From CAVPCZ01 sp963779225 (GTDB taxonomy: Bacteria; Bacteroidota; Ignavibacteria; UBA10030; UBA6906): a stretch of 64,000 bases of DNA. The stretch covers positions 558,001 through 622,000 of the forward strand of contig CAVZWW010000003.1 of assembly GCA_963779225.1 (NCBI GenBank). The letters run 5' to 3'. Made by a program: the position numbers and the translations under genes. This document shows positions 8,701-16,733 of the stretch, one piece after another. A model generated the notes under the pieces. The model was not told where the DNA came from. It made no database searches and saw only the letters and a program-made list of their open reading frames with translations. Positions within the stretch are counted from its first letter, which is position 1; each line of letters starts with the position of its first letter.

Positions 8701-8729
8701 TTGCCTTTTGCCTGCCGTGTAAGTATATT
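8701..8729 (+). promoter_or_regulatory. etfBA promoter
   Basis: TTGCCT at 8701-8706 and TATATT at 8724-8729 with a 17-base spacer; the extended -10 is TATATTTC. The etfB start lies 38 bases downstream, preceded by the ribosome-binding sequence TGGAG. Only 6 bases separate its -35 from that of the divergent rpsT promoter. Confidence 0.65.
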
Positions 8730-8767
8730 TCAACGACCACCTGGTATTCATTTCTGGAGATCCCCGT

Positions 8768-9514
8768 ATGAAAGTTGCGGTGTGCATCAACCACGTTCCG
8801 GACACAGAAACGAAGATCAAAATCGGCCCGGACAGCCTGAGCATCGACAGGACCGGGGTGAATTTTATGATGAGTCCTTACGACGAAATCGCGGTTGAAG
8901 AAGGTTTACGCCTGCGCGAGAAGTTCAAGGGTGAGGTGATCGTGCTGAGCCTCGGAGGGGAGAAACACAAGGAAACACTCAGGAAAGCGCTCGCGATGGG
9001 GGTGGACAAGGCCGTGTTGCTCAAGGACGATGTGGAACGGGATTCTTTCGGCGTGGCGTACGGCCTTGCGGAAGAACTCCGCACCCTTGCACCCGAGGTG
9101 GTCCTCTTCGGCAAGCAGTCCATTGATTATGACGATGCGCAAGTAGGCACGTTGGTGGCGGAACTGCTGGGTTATCCATCGGTGGCGGTGGTGGTCAAGA
9201 TTGATGTGCAGGAGGGCAAGGTCGTCTGCCAGCGGGAGATTGAAGGGGGGCATGAAACCGTGGAAACCAAATTGCCTGCCGTGTTTCTGGCACAGAAGGG
9301 ATTAAACGAGCCGCGTTACCCGTCTTTGAAGGGCATTATGGCGGCAAAAAGCAAGCCGATTGAGGAAAAATCCGCTGCCACCACAGCGGCCCGGGTCGAG
9401 ACCATCGCCATGCGCAAACCGCCAGCAAAGGCGTCGGGGAAGATTGTGGGAACGGATAAATCCGCTGTACCTGAACTTGTACGTCTGCTGCACGAGGAGG
9501 CCAAGGTCATATGA
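8768..9514 (+). CDS. etfB: Electron transfer flavoprotein subunit beta
   Basis: 248 residues, typical of EtfB. It begins MKVAVCINHVPDTETKIKI and contains the AMGVDKAVLL and PEVVLFGKQSIDYDDAQVG segments that hold the AMP/FAD-binding pocket. EtfB dimerises with EtfA and carries electrons from acyl-CoA or other flavin dehydrogenases to the quinone pool (ETF:quinone oxidoreductase). No dehydrogenase lies beside it, so its donor is encoded elsewhere. Its stop overlaps the etfA start by 4 bases, ensuring equal synthesis. Confidence 0.96.
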   Translation: MKVAVCINHVPDTETKIKIGPDSLSIDRTGVNFMMSPYDEIAVEEGLRLREKFKGEVIVLSLGGEKHKETLRKALAMGVDKAVLLKDDVERDSFGVAYGLAEELRTLAPEVVLFGKQSIDYDDAQVGTLVAELLGYPSVAVVVKIDVQEGKVVCQREIEGGHETVETKLPAVFLAQKGLNEPRYPSLKGIMAAKSKPIEEKSAATTAARVETIAMRKPPAKASGKIVGTDKSAVPELVRLLHEEAKVI

Positions 9515-10482
9515 AGATCCTCGTCTTTGCCGAACAGCGCGACATCAGGTTCAAGAAATCCGCATTTGAAACAGTCTTTGCTGCCCAGGGCATCGCGGCC
9601 ACGCTGGGTGCAGAGGTTACCGCTCTGGTCATTGGCAGCGGTGTGCAAAGCATCGCCCCGGAGCTGGGCGCGTACGGTGCTTCACGCGTGATTGCCGTCG
9701 ACGATCCTTCCCTCGCAGCCCATTCCAATACCGCCTACGCCAAAGTGATCGCCGCCGTGGCGACCGGAGAGGGCGCACAGATGGTCTTTCTTCCGGCGAG
9801 TCAGATGGGTAAGGATCTGGCGCCGCGCGTAGCGGTAAAACTCGGCGCCGGGCTGGCTTCCGACTGCGTGGCCCTCAAGGTCGAGAATGGAGACGTGATT
9901 GCCACACGTCCGGTGTATGCAGGGAAAGCCGTCATGGATGTGCGTGTGAAAACAGACATAAAAGTCTTTACCCTCCGCCCCAATGTCTTTACCGCGGTGT
10001 CCGGCAGCGGCACGGCAACCGTGAAACCGGTGACCGTCCCGCTCGAGCCCGCCGACTTCGCCACAACGGTGAAGGAAATTCATGTTGCGACGGGGCGGCC
10101 CGATGTTACCGAAGCGGACATCATTGTTTCCGGTGGACGCGGAATGAAAGGACCCGAACATTTCCCGTTGATTGAAGGACTCGCCGATGTGCTGGGTGCG
10201 GGAGTGGGGGCTTCGCGCGCCGTGGTGGATGCCGGCTGGCGCCCGCACAACGAGCAGGTCGGACAAACCGGCAAGACTGTCGCACCGACGCTCTACATCG
10301 CCTGCGGTATTTCGGGAGCTGTGCAGCATCTTGCGGGGATGTCTTCCTCCAAGTACATTGTGGCAATCAATAAAGATAAGGACGCACCGATCTTTCAGAT
10401 TGCCGACTATGGTATTGTCGGGGATGTGTTCGACATTCTTCCGGAGCTCACCACCCGGCTCAAACACGCCCTGGGCAAGTAG
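9511..10482 (+). CDS. etfA: Electron transfer flavoprotein subunit alpha
   Basis: 323 residues. An N-terminal nucleotide-fold domain is followed by the C-terminal FAD domain with the diagnostic VDAGWRPHNEQVGQTGK (about 236-252), YIACGISGAVQHLAGM and INKDKDAPIFQIADYGIVGD motifs. It binds the redox-active FAD of the ETF heterodimer. It is coupled to etfB by a 4-base overlap. About 110 non-coding bases follow before the next gene; no convincing terminator hairpin was found there. Confidence 0.97.
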   Translation: MKILVFAEQRDIRFKKSAFETVFAAQGIAATLGAEVTALVIGSGVQSIAPELGAYGASRVIAVDDPSLAAHSNTAYAKVIAAVATGEGAQMVFLPASQMGKDLAPRVAVKLGAGLASDCVALKVENGDVIATRPVYAGKAVMDVRVKTDIKVFTLRPNVFTAVSGSGTATVKPVTVPLEPADFATTVKEIHVATGRPDVTEADIIVSGGRGMKGPEHFPLIEGLADVLGAGVGASRAVVDAGWRPHNEQVGQTGKTVAPTLYIACGISGAVQHLAGMSSSKYIVAINKDKDAPIFQIADYGIVGDVFDILPELTTRLKHALGK

Positions 10483-10594
10483 AATTTGCTTCTCAACAGC
10501 CTTTTTTGAACATTCTTTCAGAAACCGGAGAGTGTGCCGGCGCAACCGTTGTGGGCCGGACTTCTCTTTGAGATTGTTTTCCCTGGAGTGACGC

Positions 10595-11191
10595 GTGGAA
10601 CGGGTGCTTGTGGACATACTGGGACTCTCAACAAATCCCGCCAGCGGCGGTGCGTACGCGCTGATACTGCGGGAAGTTGACGGCAACCGGCGTCTGCCCA
10701 TCATCATCGGTCAGGCCGAAGCGCAGTCGATCGCTCTGGAGATGGAAGGGATCAAACCCCCGCGGCCCTTGACTCACGATCTGATGAAGAATATTATTAC
10801 CGCGTTCGGTTCCGAGCTGACGGATGTCGTCATCGACGATCTGCGGGATGGAACGTTCTACGCGAAGCTGAGCATAGACAGCCAGCTGATTGATTCACGG
10901 CCCAGCGATGCCATTGCGCTCGCCGTCCGGTACGGCGCACAGATCTTTGTGTCATCCACGGTGATGGAAGAGGCGGCGTTCGTTCCGGAGGAAGAGGAAG
11001 ACGAACAAAAAGAGCAGAAGGACCAGCCCGGGGTGACTCCGCGACAGGCCCAGGCACCCAGGGAGCAACCGCCGAAGATGACCCGCCTTGAGCAACTGCA
11101 CCAGCAGTTGAAGCAGGCCATCGAGAAAGAAGAATATGAAAAGGCTGCCGCGTTGCGCGATGAGATCCGCCGGCTGGAGCTGCGCGATTGA
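10595..11191 (+). CDS. Bifunctional nuclease family protein (DUF151) with UVR motif
   Basis: 198 residues from a GTG start. Residues 1-130 are the BFN/DUF151 domain (VDILGLSTNPASGGAYALIL, RPLTHDLM, SRPSDAIALAVR), linked to nuclease activity in plant homologues. An acidic Glu/Asp/Gln stretch follows, then a UVR motif at about 165-197 (LEQLHQQLKQAIEKEEYEKA), the helical hairpin that UvrB, UvrC and ClpC use for protein contacts. A role in DNA repair or proteolysis is plausible but unproven. The TGA stop overlaps a possible TTG start of a small following frame. Confidence 0.88.
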   Translation: MERVLVDILGLSTNPASGGAYALILREVDGNRRLPIIIGQAEAQSIALEMEGIKPPRPLTHDLMKNIITAFGSELTDVVIDDLRDGTFYAKLSIDSQLIDSRPSDAIALAVRYGAQIFVSSTVMEEAAFVPEEEEDEQKEQKDQPGVTPRQAQAPREQPPKMTRLEQLHQQLKQAIEKEEYEKAAALRDEIRRLELRD

Positions 11192-11463
11192 ACGGTATTG
11201 CCGCGGAGTCCTTTTTCGACTTCAACAGTAATGCCGGCGTGTTCGTCCGTCAGCGGGCCGCTCTTGGGCTGCCGGCTTCAGAGGTGACCATCAAGAAGAT
11301 TTCGCCCGAAATCTGCACCAAAATTCCGCAGAATTCTCCAACTGCAACGATATACAGGTAGGGAACGCCTCAAGGGGAGGATACCTCGACAAGCCGGATG
11401 TTGCTGGTCCTTACGGGTATCAGTGTTGCCGCCCTGTTGTCCGGGGTGGTAGTACTCAGATGA
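11188..11463 (+). pseudogene. Possible small-gene remnant: 92-codon frame broken by one amber stop
   Basis: This 300-base gap between the nuclease gene and pdxJ holds one continuing frame. A TTG overlapping the upstream TGA opens 57 codons ending in TAG at 11359-11361; the same frame then continues to TGA at 11461-11463, encoding a hydrophobic helix starting MLLVLTGISVAALLSGVVV. It might be a decayed tail of a membrane protein, two tiny peptides, or chance. No family was recognised. Confidence 0.2.
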
Positions 11464-11504
11464 ACGGGTGCGGTATGCGGATATGTCCCTCTTACCGCAC
11501 CCGT
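11464..11504. terminator. Perfect 12-bp stem at the end of pdxJ
   Basis: ACGGGTGCGGTA (11464-11475) and TACCGCACCCGT (11493-11504) are exact inverted repeats around a 17-base loop. The right arm covers the last pdxJ codons and its stop. It probably ends transcription of the pdxJ transcript, or protects its 3' end; no T-run follows. Confidence 0.45.
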
Positions 11505-12202
11505 TTCACCATTTCCCTCACTGCCCGTTCCAACCCTACGAACATCGCCCGCGAAATGATGGAGTGGCCGATGCTGACTTCCTCGACTTCTTCGATGCTG
11601 CGGAAAGGGAGAATGTTGATGTAATTCAGACCGTGTCCGGCATTGACGCCCATACCCAGTGCCCGGGCCTGCTGAGCCGCTCCCCGCACGATTTCCAGCA
11701 GATCCAGCTGTTCTCGTTCTGTCCGGGCGTTCGCGTATTCTCCCGTGTGGATCTCGATTTTGTCCGCCTCCACCTCCCGGGCGGCCTCCACCTGTTCCGC
11801 AAGGGGGTCGATGAAAAGGCTCACTTCGATTTCGTGCTTGTGCATCTCCTTGATGACGTCGCGCAAATGGTGGCGGTTACCGCGAACATCAAGCCCCCCC
11901 TCCGTTGTAAGCTCCTGCCGGCGTTCCGGCACGAATGTGACCAGCTCCGGTAGCGTTTCAATGGCGATCTTCACGATCTCGTCCACTGCTGCCATCTCCA
12001 GATCCAGTTTCGTTTTCACGGTTTCGCGCAACAGGCGCAGATCACGGTCATTGATATGACGGCGGTCCTCCCGGAGATGGCAGACGATACCCTCTGCGCC
12101 TGCCAGCTCGCAGATGTGTGCCGCCGTGACGGGATCCGGCTCCTGCCCGCCCCGCGCTTCCCGGAGGGTGGCAACGTGGTCGATGTTGATACAGAGTCTC
12201 AT
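11492..12202 (-). CDS. pdxJ: Pyridoxine 5'-phosphate synthase
   Basis: 236 residues, the normal length. PdxJ condenses 1-deoxyxylulose 5-phosphate with 3-amino-2-oxopropyl phosphate in the DXP-dependent vitamin B6 pathway. The N-terminus LCINIDHVATLREARGG, the catalytic glutamate region TFVPERRQELTTEGGLD and NAGHGLNYIN are all present. It lies 42 bases after ybbR on the same strand and may be the last gene of the transcript that begins at the shell-protein promoter. pdxA or other B6 genes are not in the window. Confidence 0.96.
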   Translation of the reverse strand: MRLCINIDHVATLREARGGQEPDPVTAAHICELAGAEGIVCHLREDRRHINDRDLRLLRETVKTKLDLEMAAVDEIVKIAIETLPELVTFVPERRQELTTEGGLDVRGNRHHLRDVIKEMHKHEIEVSLFIDPLAEQVEAAREVEADKIEIHTGEYANARTEREQLDLLEIVRGAAQQARALGMGVNAGHGLNYINILPFRSIEEVEEVSIGHSIISRAMFVGLERAVREMVKRVR

Positions 12203-12244
12203 GCGGGGTCCTTCATCTGCCTGATGGTGCCTGCCCTCCGGTGC

Positions 12245-13168
12245 TCAGAGCCGTTTGCGGACAATGTACTGCAACCGCTCAGGTCTGCGCGCTACAATCT
12301 GTACTCCCTGCGGCGTATTTATGTGTGGCTCGATGGTACCGGTTGTATCCGCCACAATACGATCGTATTCCACCGAAACCTGAAAGTCCACCGGAAGAAT
12401 ACTCGCCAGCTGACGAATCCCGCCGCGGGCAACGATTTCTATCTTGGGCGGAATAAAGATGACATCCCGGTTTGCGGGAAGGGATCGCAGTTCCACAGCA
12501 AGACCGCTGAAGACCTTCTCCGCAAACGGCTGCACGTTGATACGGACGCGCACGACCGGCGGCGTGCATTCCAGCATAAACTCCGGACTCTCCATGAGCG
12601 GCACGTCCTCTTCTACAGGCACTCTAGCATCATCGAACACGGTCGGCGTTGTCTGCCACCGGTCGATGCGGTCGAGCAGCGCTGCGGCCCCGCTGACGGT
12701 CACGCTTTCCGGGGACAGCGTGGTGCTTCCCACCTGACCATATCCTTCACGAAACCGCACAACAACATCCGGAATTACCGGGATGCGTTTCTTCGCACGG
12801 TGGTCGAGTAATACGGCAACAGTCTCGGGATTCATGCCGACCAGCTGTACACCGGGAGAGAGGGAAACGCGTTCGAGGATGTCGTTCATCGTAAGAATCC
12901 GATTTCCCGGTGGAAGCGAGCTGAGAGGCACGCGCAGGTGGATACCCGGTCCCAGCAGCACTCCCGCGAGCTTCCACCCGTCGCCCCGGAACTTCAGCTG
13001 GACCAGACGGGGCACCGGTGTGCGCACTGCCAGTTCCGGGGGGACCTCCTCGATGGAAAGGGGTGCGGTCACGGTGATCTGGTATGTCTCCCGCAGATTG
13101 GTGGAAAGCCAGAGGAAGGTGCCGATAAGGATGGTGGTGATGGCGATGTGAATGCGGCGTTTTTTCAT
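12245..13168 (-). CDS. YbbR-like domain protein
   Basis: 307 residues with one N-terminal membrane span (HIAITTILIGTFLWLSTNL) and several beta-rich YbbR repeats outside the membrane (for example VPRLVQLKFRGDGWKLAGVL and LSPESVTVSGAAALLDRI). In many bacteria YbbR (CdaR) pairs with the diadenylate cyclase CdaA and modulates c-di-AMP synthesis, but no cdaA gene is adjacent here. It is located between the microcompartment genes and pdxJ, all on the minus strand, with gaps of 80 and 42 bases. Confidence 0.82.
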   Translation of the reverse strand: MKKRRIHIAITTILIGTFLWLSTNLRETYQITVTAPLSIEEVPPELAVRTPVPRLVQLKFRGDGWKLAGVLLGPGIHLRVPLSSLPPGNRILTMNDILERVSLSPGVQLVGMNPETVAVLLDHRAKKRIPVIPDVVVRFREGYGQVGSTTLSPESVTVSGAAALLDRIDRWQTTPTVFDDARVPVEEDVPLMESPEFMLECTPPVVRVRINVQPFAEKVFSGLAVELRSLPANRDVIFIPPKIEIVARGGIRQLASILPVDFQVSVEYDRIVADTTGTIEPHINTPQGVQIVARRPERLQYIVRKRL

Positions 13169-13248
13169 GAGAGGGGAAGCAGGGTTCGGATTTCAGCGTT
13201 CTGGGCGGGGCGATGTTAAGCAGCCTCAATCCTGACTGCTGAACCGTC

Positions 13249-13773
13249 TCACGTGCGATTCCTCATGATCTCTTGCATCAGGATCTGCTTGTTCGCCCTG
13301 GAGATCTCCCGCCCCTGAATGCCCAATCCCTTGATCTTCCGTGCAACCGTGCGCAGCTGATGTACCGTCATCGCATCAAGTTGTTGCAGGTAGTCGTCGC
13401 CTGAAGGGGAGGGCGTGGCGGGCACGGCGGGTTCAGGAGGCACACGGCGCGGGGCTCGGGGGTGAACGGCCGCTCCGGCTGGAGCGGGTGCAACTCCGCG
13501 GCGTTGGAGAAGTATCGGTTCCACCTCATCGGCCGGGCGGGGGATGACATGGGAGGAAAGCAATTCGCCGACGCGTTGTGCTGCCACAGCACCGGCCTCC
13601 ACGGCGGCTTTGACCGCCCCGACATCGCCGATCACCTGCACCGTTACCAGCCCATCACGTACAATTTCCTTCCCCAGCAACACCACGTTGGCGGTCTTGA
13701 CCATGACATCTGCGGCCTCAATCGAACCGATGAGGCCGCGCGTTTCTATTAATCCGAGAGCGTAGTCGAGCAT
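13249..13773 (-). CDS. Bacterial microcompartment shell protein (BMC-H) with C-terminal Rho-N-like tail
   Basis: 174 residues. Residues 1-90 are a canonical Pf00936 BMC fold: ALGLIETRGLIGSIEAADVM, then VTVQVIGDVGAVKAAVEAGA and the terminal SSHVIPRP signature. Such proteins form hexamers that tile the shell of metabolosomes or carboxysomes. A Pro/Ala-rich linker (about 91-122) leads to a helical tail (about 128-170, LDAMTVHQLRTVARKIKG...) that resembles the Rho-N/SAP-like fold of transcription terminator Rho. Unusual tails occur on a few shell proteins such as EutK. The second gene of a two-gene shell operon; no aldehyde dehydrogenase, PduL or signature enzyme is in the window. Confidence 0.9.
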   Translation of the reverse strand: MLDYALGLIETRGLIGSIEAADVMVKTANVVLLGKEIVRDGLVTVQVIGDVGAVKAAVEAGAVAAQRVGELLSSHVIPRPADEVEPILLQRRGVAPAPAGAAVHPRAPRRVPPEPAVPATPSPSGDDYLQQLDAMTVHQLRTVARKIKGLGIQGREISRANKQILMQEIMRNRT

Positions 13774-13813
13774 GGCAATGGGCTGGTTAAATGAGTGTCC
13801 CCGCGTCCTTCAC

Positions 13814-13828
13814 CCCGCCATCGGCGGG
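13814..13828 (-). other. Short GC hairpin between the two shell genes
   Basis: CCCGCC (13814-13819) and GGCGGG (13823-13828) form a 6-bp stem with a 3-base loop in the 84-base spacer. It could reduce read-through or stabilise the upstream message so that the two shell proteins are made in different amounts. The role is inferred. Confidence 0.3.
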
Positions 13829-13857
13829 AGAAAGGGAAGAGCGGAGAACAAAGCCTG

Positions 13858-14154
13858 CTACTTTCCTGCCGGGCGCTTCGGCAGGATAAGCTCCACATCC
13901 GCATGCGGACGCGGGATGACATGTACGGAAACCAGTTCGCCGACGCGTTGGGCTGCTGCGGCACCGGCATCCGTTGCGGCTTTGACAGCACCGACATCGC
14001 CGCGTACCATCACCGTTACATATCCGCCGCCGATAGTTTCTTTACCCAGCAGCGTCACGCGCGCAGCTTTCACCATCGCATCAGCCGCTTCGATGGAACC
14101 CACAAGTCCCTTGGTTTCCACCATTCCCAGTGCATCCATGGACAAGTCCGACAT
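13858..14154 (-). CDS. Bacterial microcompartment shell protein (BMC-H)
   Basis: 98 residues from the ATG at 14154, which is preceded by AGGAG; a longer frame adding ten residues has no such site. It is a single-domain hexamer-forming shell protein: ALGMVETKGLVGSIEAADAM, the pore region GKETIGGGYVTVMVRGDVGA, and the SVHVIPRPH end. It closely resembles the BMC domain of the following gene, suggesting duplication. It is the first gene after a strong promoter, so it is probably the major shell building block. The cargo enzymes are not encoded here. Confidence 0.95.
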   Translation of the reverse strand: MSDLSMDALGMVETKGLVGSIEAADAMVKAARVTLLGKETIGGGYVTVMVRGDVGAVKAATDAGAAAAQRVGELVSVHVIPRPHADVELILPKRPAGK

Positions 14155-14198
14155 GAGAAAGTGTCTCCTGTTGTGCAATAGCAAACCCGTAATAGCTC

Positions 14199-14227
14199 AA
14201 TATACCCAAGACAGATATGAGAGTCAA
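14199..14227 (-). promoter_or_regulatory. Promoter of the microcompartment shell operon
   Basis: On the minus strand TTGACT (14227-14222) and TATATT (14204-14199) stand exactly 17 bases apart, with the extended -10 TATATTGA. The first shell gene begins 44 bases downstream. It lies in the short gap after the last gene of the glycan cluster and gives the shell genes their own strong start site. Confidence 0.7.
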
Positions 14228-14240
14228 CGCAAACTCCTGC

Positions 14241-16733
14241 CTAGCGAAGCTTGAACCTCGCCCTGACCGCGGGTACCAGCCAGATCCCGTAAAACACACA
14301 CAGCAGCGCGATTGCCCAGGCAATGTTGGAGAGTGCATACCCCGCACTGTACATCGGGGGGTCAAAACTGAACACCACGTTGTGTGATCCGGAGGGTACA
14401 ACGATGGACCTGAGCATATAGTTGGTCTTCAGAATCTCTGTTTCCTGCCCGTCCACAAACGCTTTCCAGCCTGCGGGATAGTACACTTCGCTCAGGACCA
14501 GCAGCGCGGTGGAGGACGTGAACGCCTTGAGGGTGATACGTCTCGACCTGTATTCGGTGACGGCCACAACGGCGCTGTCCGGTGCCGTCACCATGGGGGA
14601 GGGGTTCTTCTCCAGGATCGCCGTACGTCCCGGGTCGAATGCGGGGGTATTCAGAAGGGCGAAGACCCCGGATGGATGTCCGGCGACCTTCACCTCCTGC
14701 ACAAAATACGCACGGGGAAGGGCGGTGCTGTTCTTGTACACCAGCAGGCGTTTCGTCTCGTCTGCATTCACCAGGGTAAACCGATCGGCAGGCAACTGCC
14801 CCTGTGCGATCAGATATCCGGCATTGAGCATATTGACGATGTTCATGTTGATCGGGAAGGTCTGATCGGTGCTTTGATAGAGACATGAGTCGAGCATTGT
14901 CTGATAGATTTTCAGCTTGGCCGCGCTGTATCCGCCGATGGACTGGATGCCATGATAGGCAAAGGAATTGTCCGCGAACAGATTTCCCAGGGGGAAGACC
15001 CGGAAGAGACCCGGTTGCTGTTGCAGAAACGAGACCGTGGCATCGGGTTCGAACCGCTGTTCGAGTTGCTGTGAGGGTTTCGGGGAGATGAATCCGCCTT
15101 TGTTGATCACCATAAGCAAATCGAACAGGATAACCACGAAGAGTGCGGCGATCAACACTGTTCTGGAGAGTTTCCCCTTCAGGAACAGGCCGATGACGCC
15201 GAGCGACACGGCGGCGATGAACACGAATTTTACAAAGTCCTTCCAGAGCATATCAAAACGCGTTGCTTTCAACTGCGCCATGATCTGTGACGCCTGGGAT
15301 CCGTATTCCTGCCGGTAGAGTTCAACTTCACCTTCCTTCGCGAGCATTGCACCGCCCATGCTCTGCGCGAGCGAACCCTTGACGAGGAATCCGATCACCA
15401 GGAGTCCGACGAGCACCCCCGCGATCCCGAAGAGTGTCCGGCTCAGGGAGGAGGAATCAAACTGTTTGTCCCGTTCCGGTGATTCCAGCAGGAATTCCAG
15501 TCCGTATCCGGCAAGGATGCCGACAAAAAACGGCAGGAGGTGAAGCACCATCACCGGTACACGGAATTTGTTGAAGAAAGGAAGATAATTGAAGAGCGCT
15601 TCATACACCAGGGGGAAGTGCTTCCCGAAGGAGATCAGGAAGAAGAGTCCCGTGAGGAGAGACAGGAAAAGTGCAAGGCGCGTGCGGTTGTAGACGAGGG
15701 CGAGCACCGCAAGCAGGATCGGCGCGATCCCGATATACACGGTGGAATTGGTGAACGGCATCGTGCCCCAGTAGTACGGTGACTGAAACCCGAAAAACGA
15801 AGGGACAAACAATGTCAGGATTTCCTGTGGATGCCAGGACCAGTTGGTGGCGTAGTCCCAGGAGAGACCGCCCGCTGAGCCTGCGGTGCCGCCACCGCGG
15901 ATGGAGAACTGGGCATACTCGTATACGGAGAGATAGATATAGGATGCAATGCAGAGTCCGAGCACGAGTGCTCCGGCAAACAGGGCGGTGACCAGTGCCG
16001 TCCGCCCGGGGGCCTTGCCGATGTCCCTGACAATCTGATACAGCAGATACAGCCCGATGACCATAAAGGCATAGTAGACGATCTGCATGTGGTTTGTCAG
16101 CGCGAGTGTGCCGATGGAGGCGGTGAGAAGCCCGAATGTGAGGATATTCCTTCGCTCAACGAGCAGATGGGTCAGCATGAACACCAGGGGAACATAGGTG
16201 AGCGCCATCAATTTTGATCCATGGCCTTCCGCCGCGAGACCGATATTGTAGGGGCTGAGCATGAAAATGAGCGCGCCGACGAGCGCTGCGGCGCGGGAGA
16301 ACTTCAGCGTGCGCATCAACACAAACATGAAGGTCCCGCCCAGGAAATAGAAGACGACCAGCCATGTCCATTTCCCATGCAGATAGAAGAGGTCAAGCAC
16401 GGGAACCACGATTTTCTGCAAATAGCTGACGTCGTGGGGTGTGTAGGCGACATTTCCGAAGGTGGGCATACCGCTGAAGAACGAGGGCATCCAGAGCACA
16501 TCGACGCCTTCCGCGCTCGCGATGCGGTCACCGGCGTGGGCGTAGCTGAGTGCCGCAGCGGTATCCCCTTCCGTGGCGAAGGCGGCATTGTCAAAGATAA
16601 TGCCGCGGAAGAGCCCCAGGGTCAGCACGTAAAGCAGGGCAATGCAGAGCAGGTCGTGTTGAAGCGACCACTGGGCACCCAACAGGGGGAGAAGAGATTT
16701 CTGCTTCGGTTGGTGTTTTCGTTCTTTAGCCAT
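14241..16733 (-). CDS. YfhO-like membrane protein (GT-C fold), copy 2
   Basis: 830 residues with about a dozen membrane spans and a C-terminal non-membrane domain. The loop following the first span (FEGD-type context, ATEGDTAAALSYAHAGDRIAS) and the later LFADNSFAYHGIQSIGGYSAAK and VYYPAGWKAFVDGQETEI segments match the YfhO family, which includes GT-C glycosyltransferases adding sugars from lipid-linked donors to extracytoplasmic polymers. It is the last gene of the glycan cluster and overlaps its upstream GT4 gene by 8 bases. A relative lies at 26.5-28.8 kb. The acceptor is unknown. Confidence 0.82.
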   Translation of the reverse strand: MAKERKHQPKQKSLLPLLGAQWSLQHDLLCIALLYVLTLGLFRGIIFDNAAFATEGDTAAALSYAHAGDRIASAEGVDVLWMPSFFSGMPTFGNVAYTPHDVSYLQKIVVPVLDLFYLHGKWTWLVVFYFLGGTFMFVLMRTLKFSRAAALVGALIFMLSPYNIGLAAEGHGSKLMALTYVPLVFMLTHLLVERRNILTFGLLTASIGTLALTNHMQIVYYAFMVIGLYLLYQIVRDIGKAPGRTALVTALFAGALVLGLCIASYIYLSVYEYAQFSIRGGGTAGSAGGLSWDYATNWSWHPQEILTLFVPSFFGFQSPYYWGTMPFTNSTVYIGIAPILLAVLALVYNRTRLALFLSLLTGLFFLISFGKHFPLVYEALFNYLPFFNKFRVPVMVLHLLPFFVGILAGYGLEFLLESPERDKQFDSSSLSRTLFGIAGVLVGLLVIGFLVKGSLAQSMGGAMLAKEGEVELYRQEYGSQASQIMAQLKATRFDMLWKDFVKFVFIAAVSLGVIGLFLKGKLSRTVLIAALFVVILFDLLMVINKGGFISPKPSQQLEQRFEPDATVSFLQQQPGLFRVFPLGNLFADNSFAYHGIQSIGGYSAAKLKIYQTMLDSCLYQSTDQTFPINMNIVNMLNAGYLIAQGQLPADRFTLVNADETKRLLVYKNSTALPRAYFVQEVKVAGHPSGVFALLNTPAFDPGRTAILEKNPSPMVTAPDSAVVAVTEYRSRRITLKAFTSSTALLVLSEVYYPAGWKAFVDGQETEILKTNYMLRSIVVPSGSHNVVFSFDPPMYSAGYALSNIAWAIALLCVFYGIWLVPAVRARFKLR

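Noticed and set aside
9682..10707. Minus-strand frame of 341 codons over etfA
   Set aside because: Shadow of etfA, which has full ETF motifs.
13814..13828. GC hairpin as a true terminator between shell genes
   Set aside because: The stem is only 6 bp and no T-run follows; it is listed only as a hairpin.
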